DNA of 64,000 nt. It comes from Ferrovibrio sp964218355. Its GTDB lineage: Bacteria; Pseudomonadota; Alphaproteobacteria; Ferrovibrionales; Ferrovibrionaceae. The stretch covers positions 1 to 64,000 of the forward strand of contig NZ_CAXPMC010000024.1 of NCBI RefSeq assembly GCF_964218355.1, in the 5' to 3' direction. A model generated the notes under the pieces. The model saw only the letters and a program-made list of their open reading frames with translations, was not told the origin of the DNA and did no database searches. The translations under genes were made by a program, and so were the position numbers. Within the stretch, counting starts at the first letter, position 1; the number at the start of each line of letters is the position of its first letter. Shown one piece after another: positions 1-8,606 of the stretch.

Positions 1-180
1 ACCGCCACGAACCGCCACGAACCGCCACGAACCGCCACGAACCGCCACGAACCGCCACGAACCGCCACGAACCGCCACGAACCGCCACGAACCGCCACGA
101 ACCGCCACGAACCGCCACGAACCGGAATGAACCAGACCCAGCCGCAGCGAACCCCGGCGAACCGGCCGCGACCGATCCGG
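1..180. repeat. 10-bp tandem array
   Basis: Twelve perfect head-to-tail copies of accgccacga fill positions 1-120. They decay through five or six recognisable 10-bp units to about 180, still with an ACC or CGA-ACC core. The window edge cuts the array, so its true length is unknown. The same unit in reverse complement (gttcgtggcg) occurs at 63941-63950, inside a degenerate array at the right edge of the window. Nothing suggests that it is translated. Confidence 0.97.
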
Positions 181-184
181 GCCG

Positions 185-229
185 GATTCACATGGCTGGG
201 ATTTACATGGCCGGGATTCATATGGCCGG
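185..229. repeat. three-copy 15-bp tandem repeat
   Basis: Three 15-bp units (gattcacatggctgg and two variants) run from 185 to 229 with a few substitutions. They lie between the 10-bp array and the tRNA gene. A chance open frame here reads as FTWLG-like pentapeptides, but it runs on through the tRNA and I do not take it as a gene. Confidence 0.8.
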
Positions 230-303
230 GGCTCGCCTTGCACCGGGCGGGGCGGTCGGATATGGTCCGCCGCGTTCGTTCCGGCATGGTATTCCGGACC
301 CGG

Positions 304-380
<77 letters not shown>

Positions 381-443
381 TTCTTTTCAGGGTCTTGCGG
401 GCCCATATCCCTTCATCAGGACCCGCCGCCGAAGGAGCCAGCC

Positions 444-1331
444 ATGCCGTCTTCCGCCGCCTCTCCGAATCGTTCGCTGAAACCCGTTCTCGCCCTGCAT
501 CCGGCCGGGCGCGACGATATCGGCGACCTGACCACGCGGCGGCCGCTGCCGGGGCCGAAGATCGACCTGCTCGATCCGTTTCTCTTTCTCAACCATCACG
601 GGCCGCAGACCTACCGGCCCGGCAATGCCGGCCTGCCCTTCGGGCCGCATCCCCATCGCGGCTTCGAGACCGTCACCTTCATCCTGGAAGGCGAGCTGGC
701 CCATTCCGATACCGGCGGCCATGAAAGCATCATCGGCCCCGGCGGCATGCAGTGGATGACCGCCGGCTCCGGCCTCGTGCATGCCGAGCTGTCGCCCGCG
801 AGTTTCAAAAAGAGCGGCGGGCCGCTGGAAATCCTGCAGCTCTGGGTCAACCTGCCGGCCCGGCTGAAAATGACGCAGCCGCGCTATACCGGGCTGCAAA
901 GCGACGCGATCCCGGCCTTCCCCACCGAAGACGGCCGCGGGACGGTGAACCTGATCGCCGGCCGCTGGGCCGGCCATGCGGGGCCGGTCGAATCCCTGAC
1001 CGGGGTGATGATGAGCACGGTGCTGCTGCAGCCGGGCGGGCGCTTCGCGGCGGACGGGCTCGCCGGCCGCAATGTCTTCCTCTATGTCGTGCGCGGCAGC
1101 GTGCTGGTAAATGGCCATGCGGCCGAGGCCTTCCACCTGGTGGAACTGGGCGAGGGCGATGCGGTCGAGGTGGCGGCCGGCGAGGCGGGGGCGACGCTGC
1201 TGTTCGGCCATGCCGATCCGATCGGCGAGCCGGTGGTGGCCTACGGGCCCTTCGTGATGAACACCCCCGACGAGATCCGCCAGGCCGTGCGCGACTACCA
1301 GGCCGGCCTGTTCAACAAACCTGCGGCCTAG
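444..1331 (+). CDS. pirin family protein
   Basis: This is a 295-residue bicupin of the pirin family. Members are cytoplasmic metal-binding proteins; some oxidise quercetin, others act as transcriptional cofactors. The N-terminal cupin holds the expected metal ligands: the GPHPHRGFET segment supplies H69 and H71, and the LVHAE segment supplies H113 and E115. The length is normal for the family. The start at 444 follows GAAGGAG at 431-437. The frame is open further upstream, but that would run into the tRNA gene. The gene stands alone, and its substrate cannot be told from sequence. Confidence 0.93.
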   Translation: MPSSAASPNRSLKPVLALHPAGRDDIGDLTTRRPLPGPKIDLLDPFLFLNHHGPQTYRPGNAGLPFGPHPHRGFETVTFILEGELAHSDTGGHESIIGPGGMQWMTAGSGLVHAELSPASFKKSGGPLEILQLWVNLPARLKMTQPRYTGLQSDAIPAFPTEDGRGTVNLIAGRWAGHAGPVESLTGVMMSTVLLQPGGRFAADGLAGRNVFLYVVRGSVLVNGHAAEAFHLVELGEGDAVEVAAGEAGATLLFGHADPIGEPVVAYGPFVMNTPDEIRQAVRDYQAGLFNKPAA

Positions 1332-1356
1332 GCGGCCCCCCGCGTCTGCGGCTGAG

Positions 1357-1375
1357 CCCCGCCCGCCCGGCGGGG
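1357..1375 (+). terminator. possible terminator after pirin gene
   Basis: A 7-bp GC-only stem, CCCCGCC (1357-1363) with GGCGGGG (1369-1375), closes a 5-nt loop 25 bp after the pirin stop. It is followed by TCATTTGACTT, which is only moderately T-rich, so termination is plausible but not certain. Confidence 0.45.
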
Positions 1376-1380
1376 TCATT

Positions 1381-1456
1381 TGACTTATTGATGACTTGAC
1401 AAATCCATATAATCAGTGTACGGATTTATAGCATAAGAAACGCGCCGCGTTTTGGC
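1381..1456 (+). promoter_or_regulatory. AT-rich promoter region of the hydroxylase gene
   Basis: This is an AT-rich stretch in otherwise GC-rich DNA. A perfect TATAAT lies at 1408-1413, about 60 bp before the start codon. TTGACA occurs at 1396-1401 but is only 6 bp from it, too close to be its -35 box. No good -35 element is visible at 16-18 bp, so an activator may be needed. Confidence 0.4.
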
Positions 1457-1474
1457 ATGGGAGGAAGATTGCGC

Positions 1475-2662
1475 ATGGCTCAGGCCCCGGCCCGCATACA
1501 GGACCGTCCGGTCATCATCGTCGGCGGCGGCATCGGCGGCATGGCCGCGGCGCTGGCGCTGGCGCTGCAGGGCATCCGCTCCCTGCTGCTGGAACAGTCG
1601 GCCGGGATCCGCGAGGTCGGCGCCGGCATCCAGATCGGTCCCAATGCCTTCCGCCGCTTCGATGCCCTCGGCATCCGCGCCGCCATCGATGCCATCGCCG
1701 TTTTCCCCGACAACCTGATCATGCGCGATGCGCTGACCGGCGAGGAAGTCACCCGCGTGCCCATGGGCGAGCGCGCCCGCAAACACTGGGGCCAGCCCTA
1801 TGGCGTGATCCACCGCGCCGACCTGCTGGATGCGCTGTACCAGGCCGCGCAGGCGCAGCCGCTGGTCAGCATCCGCACCGGCGCCCGGGTCGCGTCGCAC
1901 AGCGATGACGGTCGCGGCGTCACCGTCACCCTGGAAGACGGCGAGACGATCGACGGCGACTGCATCATCGCCTGCGACGGCCTGTGGTCGGCCTTCCGCG
2001 AGGGCATCGTCGGCGACGGCAAGCCGCGGGTGTCGGGCCATATCGCCTACCGCGCGGTGCTGCCGGCCGCCGACGTGCCCGCCGGCCAGTACGAGAACAA
2101 CGTGGTGCTGTGGGCGGGGCCGAAAACCCATCTGGTGCATTATCCCCTGCGCCGCGGCGAGCTGTATAATCTTGTCGCCGTCTTCCATTCCAGCCGCTAC
2201 GAGGAAGGCTGGAACAGCTTCGGCGACGCGGCCGAGCTGGACGAACGCTTCCGCAACCAGCAGCCGCAGGTGCATGCCCTGCTCGACAAGATCGACTCCT
2301 GGCGCATGTGGGTGCTGTGCGACCGCGAGCCGGTCGCCGGCTGGACGAAGGGCCGCGTGACCCTGCTGGGCGATGCCGCGCATCCGATGCTGCAGTATCT
2401 GGCCCAGGGCGCCTGCATGGCGATGGAAGACGCCGTCTGCCTCGCCGGGAAGCTGGCCGCGCGGCGCGACGATCCCCATGCCGCCTTCACGGCCTATCAG
2501 CAGGAACGCTATCTGCGCACGGCGAAGGTGCAGGTGATGGCGCGGGTCTACGGCGATTTCTACCACGCCACCGGGCCGGTGCGCGAATTGCGCAACGCCC
2601 TGCTCGGCGGCCGCACCGCCGACCAGGCCTATGCCGGCAATGACTGGCTGTATGGCGGCTAG
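1475..2662 (+). CDS. 3-hydroxybenzoate 6-monooxygenase-like FAD hydroxylase
   Basis: A 395-residue class A flavoprotein aromatic hydroxylase. Family members use NADH and O2 to convert 3-hydroxybenzoate to gentisate. Visible marks are the Rossmann GGGIGG motif near residue 18, a CDGLWS segment in the middle (DG motif), and LLGDAAHPMLQ near residue 297 (FAD ribityl-binding GD motif). WRMWVLCDREPV and the QYLAQGACMA segment are typical of the 3-hydroxybenzoate 6-hydroxylases. GGAGGA at 1460-1465 selects ATG 1475 over the ATG at 1457. No gentisate dioxygenase, isomerase or hydrolase gene is next to it, so the substrate assignment rests on sequence likeness alone; salicylate-type hydroxylases are the alternative. 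Confidence 0.85.
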   Translation: MAQAPARIQDRPVIIVGGGIGGMAAALALALQGIRSLLLEQSAGIREVGAGIQIGPNAFRRFDALGIRAAIDAIAVFPDNLIMRDALTGEEVTRVPMGERARKHWGQPYGVIHRADLLDALYQAAQAQPLVSIRTGARVASHSDDGRGVTVTLEDGETIDGDCIIACDGLWSAFREGIVGDGKPRVSGHIAYRAVLPAADVPAGQYENNVVLWAGPKTHLVHYPLRRGELYNLVAVFHSSRYEEGWNSFGDAAELDERFRNQQPQVHALLDKIDSWRMWVLCDREPVAGWTKGRVTLLGDAAHPMLQYLAQGACMAMEDAVCLAGKLAARRDDPHAAFTAYQQERYLRTAKVQVMARVYGDFYHATGPVRELRNALLGGRTADQAYAGNDWLYGG

Positions 2663-3438
2663 GGCAGCAGCGTGCGCCAGACCACATAGGCGGCTACCAG
2701 GAAGATCATCGCCGCGAAGATCTTGTTCAGCAGGCCGCGCTTCGCCGCGGCCTTCACCGCCAGCCGGGTGCCGACGAGGCCGCCGGCCAGCCCGCCGGCG
2801 ATGAACAGCCCGGCGACGGTCCAGTCGATCAGGCCGGATGCCGCATAGCTGGCGGCCGTGGTCAGGCCGAAGGTGCCGACCGCGAACAGCGACGAGCCGA
2901 TCGCGTTCAGCATCGGCATGCCGCTGCCCAGCATGATGCCCGGCACGATCAGGAAGCCGCCGCCGATGCCGAAAAAGCCGCTGACCAGCCCGGTCAGCAG
3001 GCCGAGCCCGACCAGCTTCACGGCGATGCCGGCATTCAGCCGCACCGCGGGATCGCCGCCGGCCGCCTGCGGGCGCAGCATGGCCAGTCCCACCGCCACC
3101 ATGACGGCGGCGAAGGCCAGCACCAGGGCGCGGCCGTCCACCGCCTTGCCGATCTGGGCGCCGATGGCGGCGCCGGTGATGCCGCTGGCGGCAAACACCG
3201 CCGCGCAGCGCCATTTCACGGTGCCGCGGCGGGCATGCTGGACCAGGTTGGCGAAGGCATTGACCGAGACGGCGAGCGCGCTGGTGCCGATGGCCATATG
3301 GGTGTCGCCGATGCCGACCAGATACAGCAGCGCGGGAACGGCAAGGATCGAGCCGCCGCCGCCGACCAGGGCCAGCGAGAAGCCGACGGCGGCGCCGGAG
3401 CCGAGCGTCAGCCCGGTCTGCAGGGCGGAAAGCATCAT
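2659..3438 (-). CDS. TSUP-family sulfite exporter (TauE/SafE)
   Basis: A 259-residue integral membrane protein with about eight hydrophobic segments and the duplicated glycine-rich GGGGSILAVPAL and GIGGGFLIVPG motifs of the TauE/SafE (TSUP) family. Its neighbours are a persulfide dioxygenase (15 bp upstream), a rhodanese and a sulfide-sensing ArsR repressor on the same strand. This implies that it exports the sulfite or thiosulfate produced by persulfide oxidation. Two ATG codons are adjacent at the start (3436-3438 and 3433-3435). The stop overlaps the end of the convergent hydroxylase gene by 4 bp. It is the last gene of the operon. Confidence 0.88.
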   Translation of the reverse strand: MMLSALQTGLTLGSGAAVGFSLALVGGGGSILAVPALLYLVGIGDTHMAIGTSALAVSVNAFANLVQHARRGTVKWRCAAVFAASGITGAAIGAQIGKAVDGRALVLAFAAVMVAVGLAMLRPQAAGGDPAVRLNAGIAVKLVGLGLLTGLVSGFFGIGGGFLIVPGIMLGSGMPMLNAIGSSLFAVGTFGLTTAASYAASGLIDWTVAGLFIAGGLAGGLVGTRLAVKAAAKRGLLNKIFAAMIFLVAAYVVWRTLLP

Positions 3439-3453
3439 GGTGCGGCCGTCAGC

Positions 3454-4317
3454 TCAGAGGGCGTCGACCGGCAGCTTCAGATAGCGCATGCCATTGGGCT
3501 CCGGCGGCGGCAGGCTGCCGGCCCGCATGTTCACCTGCACGGAGGGCAGGATCAGCCGCGGCATGCCCAGCGTGGCGTCGCGCTGCTGCCGCATGGCGGC
3601 GAAGGCATCCTCGCTGATGCCGTCATGCACATGGATGTTGTGCGCGCGTTCTTCTGCCACCGTGGTCTCCCAGCGGTAATCGTCGCGGCCGGGCGCCTTG
3701 TAGTCGTGGCAGAGGAACAGCCGGGTCTGCGGCGGCAGGGCGAAGATTTTCCGGATCGAGCGGTAGAGCTGGCGGGCATCGCCGCCGGGGAAATCGCAGC
3801 GCGCGGTGCCGTAATCGGGCATGAACAGGGTGTCGCCGACAAAGGCGGCATCGCCGATCACATAGGTCATGCAGGCCGGCGTATGGCCCGGCGTGTGGAT
3901 CGCGCGCGCCTCGATGCTGCCGACGCGGAAGGTTTCGCCGTCGCGGAACAGGTGGTCGAACTGGCTGCCGTCGCGGGCGAATTCGGTGCCGGCATTGAAC
4001 ACCTTGCCGAAGGTGTCCTGCACCACGGTGATGTTGAAGCCGATGCCGAGCCTGCCGCCGACCTGCTGTTTCAGCCATGGCGCCGCCGACAGGTGATCGG
4101 CATGCACATGGGTCTCGAGGATCCAGTCGACGGTCAGGCCCCGGTCGCGCACGAAGGCGACGATGGCCTCGGCCGACTTTTTCGAGGTGCGGCCGGAGGC
4201 GGGGTCGAAATCGAGCACGGAATCGACGATCGCGCAGGCCTTCGTCGCCGGGTCGCTGACCACGTAGCTGACAGTGAAGGTATCCTCATCGAAGAAGGCG
4301 CGGATTTCGGGGGTCAT
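3454..4317 (-). CDS. persulfide dioxygenase (Blh/ETHE1-like metallo-beta-lactamase fold)
   Basis: A 287-residue protein of the glyoxalase II-like metallo-beta-lactamase fold. Fe-ligand motifs are THVHADH (residues 69-75), HTPGHT (141-146), GDTLF (161-165) with the TARCDFPGG segment typical of persulfide dioxygenases, and HDYKAPG near 205. Relatives oxidise glutathione persulfide to sulfite and glutathione, and are called Blh in Agrobacterium and Xylella. The ATG at 4317 overlaps the TGA of the upstream rhodanese gene as ATGA, so translation is coupled. An in-frame start further upstream would lie inside the rhodanese gene. The operon context strongly supports the sulfur assignment. Confidence 0.92.
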   Translation of the reverse strand: MTPEIRAFFDEDTFTVSYVVSDPATKACAIVDSVLDFDPASGRTSKKSAEAIVAFVRDRGLTVDWILETHVHADHLSAAPWLKQQVGGRLGIGFNITVVQDTFGKVFNAGTEFARDGSQFDHLFRDGETFRVGSIEARAIHTPGHTPACMTYVIGDAAFVGDTLFMPDYGTARCDFPGGDARQLYRSIRKIFALPPQTRLFLCHDYKAPGRDDYRWETTVAEERAHNIHVHDGISEDAFAAMRQQRDATLGMPRLILPSVQVNMRAGSLPPPEPNGMRYLKLPVDAL

Positions 4318-4856
4318 GCGGCGGCTCCGGACAGGAATTTGCGGTTCCACGGCATCAGTGCCAGCAGCCGGGCCATGCCGCAGAAGCCGGTCAGGCCGGC
4401 CATCAGCAGCCCGGCGCCGACAAAGCCGCTGAGCAGGATGAAGGCGGGATGCACGAGGAATGCCAGTATCGCGCCCAGCAGGGCGAGGCCGCCGGCGCCG
4501 ATCTGCACCTGGCGCTGCAGGTCGAGCGGCACGCGGGCATCGAAATGCACCGGCAGGCCGGCCTGCTTCCAGGCATCGAGGCCGCCATCGAGCAGATAGG
4601 CCTCGCGGAAACCCTTGGCCAGCAGCCGGCCGGCATTGAGCGCCGTGCGGTTGCCGGAGCGGCAGGTGAAGACGGCGATGCGGTCGCGCTCGGCATCGAA
4701 ATCATGGGCATCGATGCCGGCGAGCGGCACCAGGCGGGCGCCGCGGATATGTTCGCGGGCATATTCCGCCGGCTCGCGGATGTCGATCAGGATGGCGGTG
4801 CCGTCCTGCAGATGCTGCTGCAGGATCTGGGGGGTGATTTTCGGAAGCAGGCTCAT
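4314..4856 (-). CDS. rhodanese with C-terminal DUF2892 membrane segment
   Basis: A 180-residue protein. Residues 1-105 form a single rhodanese domain with catalytic loop CRSGNR (C65) preceded by AVFT, and the DGGLDAWKQAGLPV end typical of the fold. Residues 115-165 hold two hydrophobic segments of the DUF2892 type that anchor the domain at the inner membrane. It probably transfers sulfane sulfur between thiosulfate or persulfide carriers and the adjacent dioxygenase. The ATG at 4856 begins the recognisable domain and lies 14 bp after the repressor stop. The longer open frame upstream is low-complexity and overlaps the repressor gene. Confidence 0.9.
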   Translation of the reverse strand: MSLLPKITPQILQQHLQDGTAILIDIREPAEYAREHIRGARLVPLAGIDAHDFDAERDRIAVFTCRSGNRTALNAGRLLAKGFREAYLLDGGLDAWKQAGLPVHFDARVPLDLQRQVQIGAGGLALLGAILAFLVHPAFILLSGFVGAGLLMAGLTGFCGMARLLALMPWNRKFLSGAAA

Positions 4857-4870
4857 GGGTCTCTCGCTGT

Positions 4871-5194
4871 TCAGGTCGCGGGGTTGCAGAACTGCTCGTA
4901 GAGCAGGGCGATCAGGGTGGCGACGCGGCGGTCGGCCAGCCGGTAATGGATCGTCTGGCCCTCCCGGCGGGTTTCCACCAGGCCGTCCTGGCGCAGCCGG
5001 TTGAGATGCTGCGACAGGGCCGACTGGCTGAGACCGACCAGGTCGGCCAGCCGGCCGACGGAACTTTCGCCTTCCATCAGGCGGCACAGGGTCAGCAGCC
5101 GCTTTTCATTGGCGAGGATGCGCAGGAAGCGGCTGGCTTCGGCGGCGCTTGCGGTCATGCGTTCCAGGTCGGCAGGCTTCACGGGCGGCCTCAT
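4871..5194 (-). CDS. bigR: BigR/SqrR-type sulfide-responsive ArsR repressor
   Basis: A 107-residue winged-helix protein of the ArsR family. The helix-turn-helix VGLSQSALSQHLNRLR is followed by the wing TRREGQTIHYRL. Two cysteines, C37 in LLTLCRLM and C103 in LYEQFCNP, sit where BigR and SqrR carry the pair that forms a di- or tetrasulfide bond with persulfides and releases DNA. No ArsR metal motif (CVC) is present. It is the first gene of the operon with rhodanese, persulfide dioxygenase and TSUP exporter, exactly the bigR layout known in Agrobacterium and Xylella. An internal Met at residue 13 is an alternative start. Confidence 0.92.
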   Translation of the reverse strand: MRPPVKPADLERMTASAAEASRFLRILANEKRLLTLCRLMEGESSVGRLADLVGLSQSALSQHLNRLRQDGLVETRREGQTIHYRLADRRVATLIALLYEQFCNPAT

Positions 5195-5202
5195 ACTTTA
5201 GC

Positions 5203-5238
5203 TGTTCATTATTTAGTATATTCTAATATAATATTCAA
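5203..5238 (-). promoter_or_regulatory. sulfur operon promoter with AT-rich operator
   Basis: On the minus strand, TTGAAT (5238-5233) and TAAATA (5215-5210) are separated by 17 bp, a fair sigma-70 promoter. The spacer contains the palindrome AATAT-A-ATATT (5225-5235), and ATATTC recurs with a 13-bp period (5218 and 5231). BigR family proteins bind AT-rich palindromes in their own promoter, so this is the expected self-repression site. The 95-bp gap is otherwise empty. Confidence 0.6.
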
Positions 5239-5289
5239 CAGGCAATTGATGATAAATTAAAGTATTCTATTTCAGTGAATTAAGGGGAT

Positions 5290-6756
5290 TCAGGCGGCAT
5301 TGGCGGCTTCACCGGCCTGCAGGCGGACCGGCAGCCAGACCTCGGCCACGGTGCCACGCCCGGGCTGGCTGCTGATCTCGAGCCGCCCGCCCAGCAATTC
5401 GGCCATCTGCCGCGTCAGCGGCAGGCCGAGCCCGGTGCCGCCCCGGCGCCGGCTGAACGGGTGGCCGACCTGACCGAATGGCGCCATCACCTTCGCCATG
5501 TCCCGGCCGTGGATGCCGATGCCGGTATCGCTGATCCGGAAACTGAGCCAGCCCTGCACGGAACGCACCGTCAGCAGCACGCGGCCGCCGGGCGGGGTGA
5601 ATTTCACGGCATTGCTCAGCAGGTTGAGCAGGACCTGGCGCAGCTTGCCGGCATCGCTGGCGGCCGGCGGCAGGGGCGCGGGAATGTCCAGTGCCAGTTC
5701 CACGCCTGCGGCAGCGGCTTCCTTTTCGAACAATGCCAGCGTGCTGCGGGCCAGTGCATCCGCATCATAATCGACCGGGGTGACCTCCATCTTGCCGGCT
5801 TCGATCTTGGACAGGTCGAGCACGTCGTTGATGATCTGCAGCAGATGCCGCCCGGCATCCAGCACATTCCGGGCATAGCCGATATAGCGGCGGTTGCCGA
5901 TCGGACCGAAATACTGCTGCTCGATCAGCTCGGTAAAGCCGATGATGGCATTCAGCGGGGTGCGCAGTTCGTGGCTCATGTTGGCGAGGAACTGCGATTT
6001 CGCCTCGCTGGCGAGCTCCGCCTCGCGCTTGGCGAAGACGAGATCGGTATTCTCGCGACGCCGGCGGTCGATCTCGCGCTCGGCCCAGAAGGCAACCCAC
6101 AGGATCAGCAGGAAGGCGGCGCCGAATACCGCGGCAATCACGATCCGGCTCTGGTTCACCCTGGCGGTGACCGCATGGTAGGTGTCGGTCACATCGGCAT
6201 AGACTTCAAGCACGGCAACCGGTTCCGGCCCATGTGCGTGGTCGATCATCGGCATGTAGCTCTGCACAATATGCACGTCCTGCAGGTCGCCCTGCGCGGC
6301 GGCAAAGCGGGCGCGGTGTTCCAGCGCACTGGTCACGGTCCCGGTCAGCGCCGCCTGCAATGCCGGACTGCTGTACTTGTTGCTGCCGATTTCCTCGGGG
6401 CGCGAGGAAAACACCGTCAGGCCGCGGCGGTCATACAGCTTGAATTTGAGGATCCGGGTCCCCTCGGTGAGGGCGGCCGCCTCGGACAGCAGATTCTGGG
6501 TCAGCAGGTGATTGTAGATGGTCTGGGCATCAAACCGATGCGCCGTGGTCAGGAAAGCCGCGTAGCGGGGCCAGATCATGTTGATGAACAGGCGGTTGAG
6601 CGACAGCGCCGTATCTTCGCTGACCCGGGCGATATTCTCGTAGGCATTGCGGCGGATCACGTGGTCGAGAATGACGGCGCTGGCCAGAAGAATCACCAGC
6701 GCAGCCACGCCCACGGCAAGGCTGACGATGCGCAGTCTGTCGGTCCAGTGCGGCAA
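5290..6756 (-). CDS. membrane sensor histidine kinase
   Basis: A roughly 488-residue sensor kinase. A first membrane helix (about residues 9-30) and a second (IVIAAVFGAAFLLILWVAFW) enclose a periplasmic domain of some 185 residues with no fold I recognise. The HisKA box FLANMSHELRTPLNAIIGF carries the phospho-accepting H262. The ATPase domain shows NLLSNAVKF (N box), SDTGIGI (G1) and GGTGLGLPL (G2). The start is uncertain: TTG at 6756 has GGGGGAC just upstream, and GTG at 6807 or ATG at 6909/6960 would add a disordered tail overlapping the divergent osmC promoter. No response regulator gene is adjacent, so it is an orphan kinase here. Confidence 0.88.
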   Translation of the reverse strand: MPHWTDRLRIVSLAVGVAALVILLASAVILDHVIRRNAYENIARVSEDTALSLNRLFINMIWPRYAAFLTTAHRFDAQTIYNHLLTQNLLSEAAALTEGTRILKFKLYDRRGLTVFSSRPEEIGSNKYSSPALQAALTGTVTSALEHRARFAAAQGDLQDVHIVQSYMPMIDHAHGPEPVAVLEVYADVTDTYHAVTARVNQSRIVIAAVFGAAFLLILWVAFWAEREIDRRRRENTDLVFAKREAELASEAKSQFLANMSHELRTPLNAIIGFTELIEQQYFGPIGNRRYIGYARNVLDAGRHLLQIINDVLDLSKIEAGKMEVTPVDYDADALARSTLALFEKEAAAAGVELALDIPAPLPPAASDAGKLRQVLLNLLSNAVKFTPPGGRVLLTVRSVQGWLSFRISDTGIGIHGRDMAKVMAPFGQVGHPFSRRRGGTGLGLPLTRQMAELLGGRLEISSQPGRGTVAEVWLPVRLQAGEAANAA

Positions 6757-6925
6757 ATCCGGTCCCCCGTCCTGTGCCACGCATGGAAGTATATGGTATG
6801 CGGCCACAGGAGTCCCGGTTGTGTGACTGGGCGTGTGTGACTGGGACGTATGCGGCGGTTTCCCTGCTGCCGGCCTTGCGGCAGTATGACCCGCCCAGCC
6901 GGGCGGCATGATCCGGGAGAGAATG

Positions 6926-7351
6926 ATGAACGCGACACCTGCGGAAACGCGCGAGGTCACCGTCGGCGAAAGCGGCCTCGGCCCCTATGGCCAGATCGTG
7001 GTGGCCGGCCGCCATGTCATGGGGGCGGACGAGGCGGAAAGTCTCGGCGGCCGCGATACCGGGCCGGATCCCTACGCGTTCCTGATGTCTGGCCTGGGCT
7101 GCTGCACGGCGATGACGATGCGCATGTATGCCGACCAGAAGGGCATCCCGCTGCGCCGGTCGTCGGTGACGGTGCGCCACAGCAAGCAGCCCGGTACCGA
7201 TGGCAAGCCGCGCGACCGTTTCGAGCGGCTGATCACCCTGGAGGGCGAACTGTCGGCCGAGCAGCGCGAGAAACTGCTGGCGATCGCCAACAAATGCCCG
7301 GTGCACCAGACCCTGACCCGCGGCTCCGACATCGATACCGCCCTGGTCTAG
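6926..7351 (+). CDS. OsmC family peroxiredoxin-like protein
   Basis: A 141-residue OsmC/Ohr family protein that reduces organic or inorganic hydroperoxides in the cytoplasm with a reactive cysteine pair. The pair is visible as the GLGCCTAM segment (C59/C60) and the NKCPVHQTL segment (C124), in the standard spacing. The length matches the family. GGGAGA at 6915-6920 favours ATG 6926; ATG 6923 is adjacent. The gene is divergent from the sensor kinase and overlaps the 3' end of the convergent MFS gene by 4 bp. Thiol partner and inducer are not evident. Confidence 0.9.
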   Translation: MNATPAETREVTVGESGLGPYGQIVVAGRHVMGADEAESLGGRDTGPDPYAFLMSGLGCCTAMTMRMYADQKGIPLRRSSVTVRHSKQPGTDGKPRDRFERLITLEGELSAEQREKLLAIANKCPVHQTLTRGSDIDTALV

Positions 7352-8517
7352 GGCTGTTCACCGGGGTTGCGTACGAAGACCGACAGGATCATCGCCACGG
7401 TCAGGCCGATGCCGCCGATGGCGAACAGCATGTAATAGGAATGCCAGGTGTCGAACAGCCACGACATCGCATAGCCGGTGGCCGCCGTCGAAATGGCGAA
7501 GCCGCCGGTCAGCCAGCCCCAGACCTGCCGGTGGCCGGCAAAGCCGACCAGTTCGGCGACCCGGCCCGAGGCCAGTGCCGAGATGCCCGGCGTCAGCGCG
7601 CCGACCACCAGGGCGGAGGCGGCCAGTGCCACCGGATGCTGGGTGGCGATCGGCAGTACCACGAAAGCCGCCTTGATGCCGATGCCGGCGGTCATGCTGC
7701 GGTAGAAGCCGAGCCGTTCGGCCACCAGCCCGGCCAGCACCGGGCCGCACATGGCGCCCAGCCCGAAGAAGATCCAGAAGAAGCCGCCAGCCTCGATGCC
7801 GCGGCCGAGCCCGCGGGCGATGAAGTCGGCCCAGAACACGGTATGCGGCACGAAGGCGGCGCAGTCGAGCATGTAGGCGACCAGCAGCAGCGCCACCGGC
7901 CGCGTGAAGTAACGGGCCGGCACCGCCAGGGCGATGGCCGGCGCCGTCGCATCGGCGGCCGGTTCGGCGGCCCATTGCCGCCAGGTCAGCACGGCCAGCA
8001 CGGCCGTCACCGCGGCCATGCCCAGCCAGATCGCCGCGGGGCCACGGTCAGCCAGCGCCGGCACCAGCGTGCCCGACGCGATCACGCCGATGCCGACCCC
8101 GGTGAAGACGATGCCGTTGCTGCGGGCGCGCAGCGCGACCGGGGCGCGGGCCAGCATCACCGGCACGGCCGCCACCATCAGCAGGCCGCCGGTAAAGCCG
8201 GCCAGGAAACGCCAGGGCGCCAGCCAGGCAAAGCCCCAGGGCAGGCTGCAAGCCAGCAGGCTGGCGGCGGTGACAGCCATGGCGGCCTGTGCCAGCCGCG
8301 CCGGCGGCACCAGCCGCGACAGCCAGGCCGCCAGCAGGCTGCCGCCGACATAGCCGGCCAGGTTGGTGGCGCCCAGATAGGCGGCATCGCCGGCATCGAG
8401 CCAGCGATGCTGGATCAGAACCGGGATCAGCGGCGTGTAGCCGAAGCGGGCAATGCCGATGCCGACGAGCAGCGCGCAGAGTCCGGCGAGGGAGTCGCGC
8501 CAGAAGGTAGGAATCAT
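7348..8517 (-). CDS. MFS transporter, YbfB/YjiJ type
   Basis: A 389-residue permease with about twelve hydrophobic helices. The opening segment GLCALLVGIGIARFGYTPLIPVL, shown here only as family context, is characteristic of the YbfB/YjiJ branch of the major facilitator superfamily. R/K-rich cytoplasmic loops follow helices 2 and 8 as expected. The substrate is unknown for this branch. It is convergent with osmC and shares no operon partner. The start lacks a strong Shine-Dalgarno sequence but matches the family N-terminus. Confidence 0.85.
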   Translation of the reverse strand: MIPTFWRDSLAGLCALLVGIGIARFGYTPLIPVLIQHRWLDAGDAAYLGATNLAGYVGGSLLAAWLSRLVPPARLAQAAMAVTAASLLACSLPWGFAWLAPWRFLAGFTGGLLMVAAVPVMLARAPVALRARSNGIVFTGVGIGVIASGTLVPALADRGPAAIWLGMAAVTAVLAVLTWRQWAAEPAADATAPAIALAVPARYFTRPVALLLVAYMLDCAAFVPHTVFWADFIARGLGRGIEAGGFFWIFFGLGAMCGPVLAGLVAERLGFYRSMTAGIGIKAAFVVLPIATQHPVALAASALVVGALTPGISALASGRVAELVGFAGHRQVWGWLTGGFAISTAATGYAMSWLFDTWHSYYMLFAIGGIGLTVAMILSVFVRNPGEQP

Positions 8518-8606
8518 GATGGTTGGCCGGGCCGGGGGAAGCGAGAAGGCCGCGACATGCTAGCGCATGCCATGGCCGGCCGCGACGGCCCCGCCGCCGG
8601 AATTAT

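Noticed and set aside
1..180. CRISPR-like array
   Set aside because: Units are 10 bp with no spacers; no cas genes in the window.
5194..5290. Two-component pairing of the sensor kinase with the BigR-like regulator next door
   Set aside because: The regulator is an ArsR protein with a sulfur-sensing cysteine pair and no receiver domain; the kinase is simply a neighbour.
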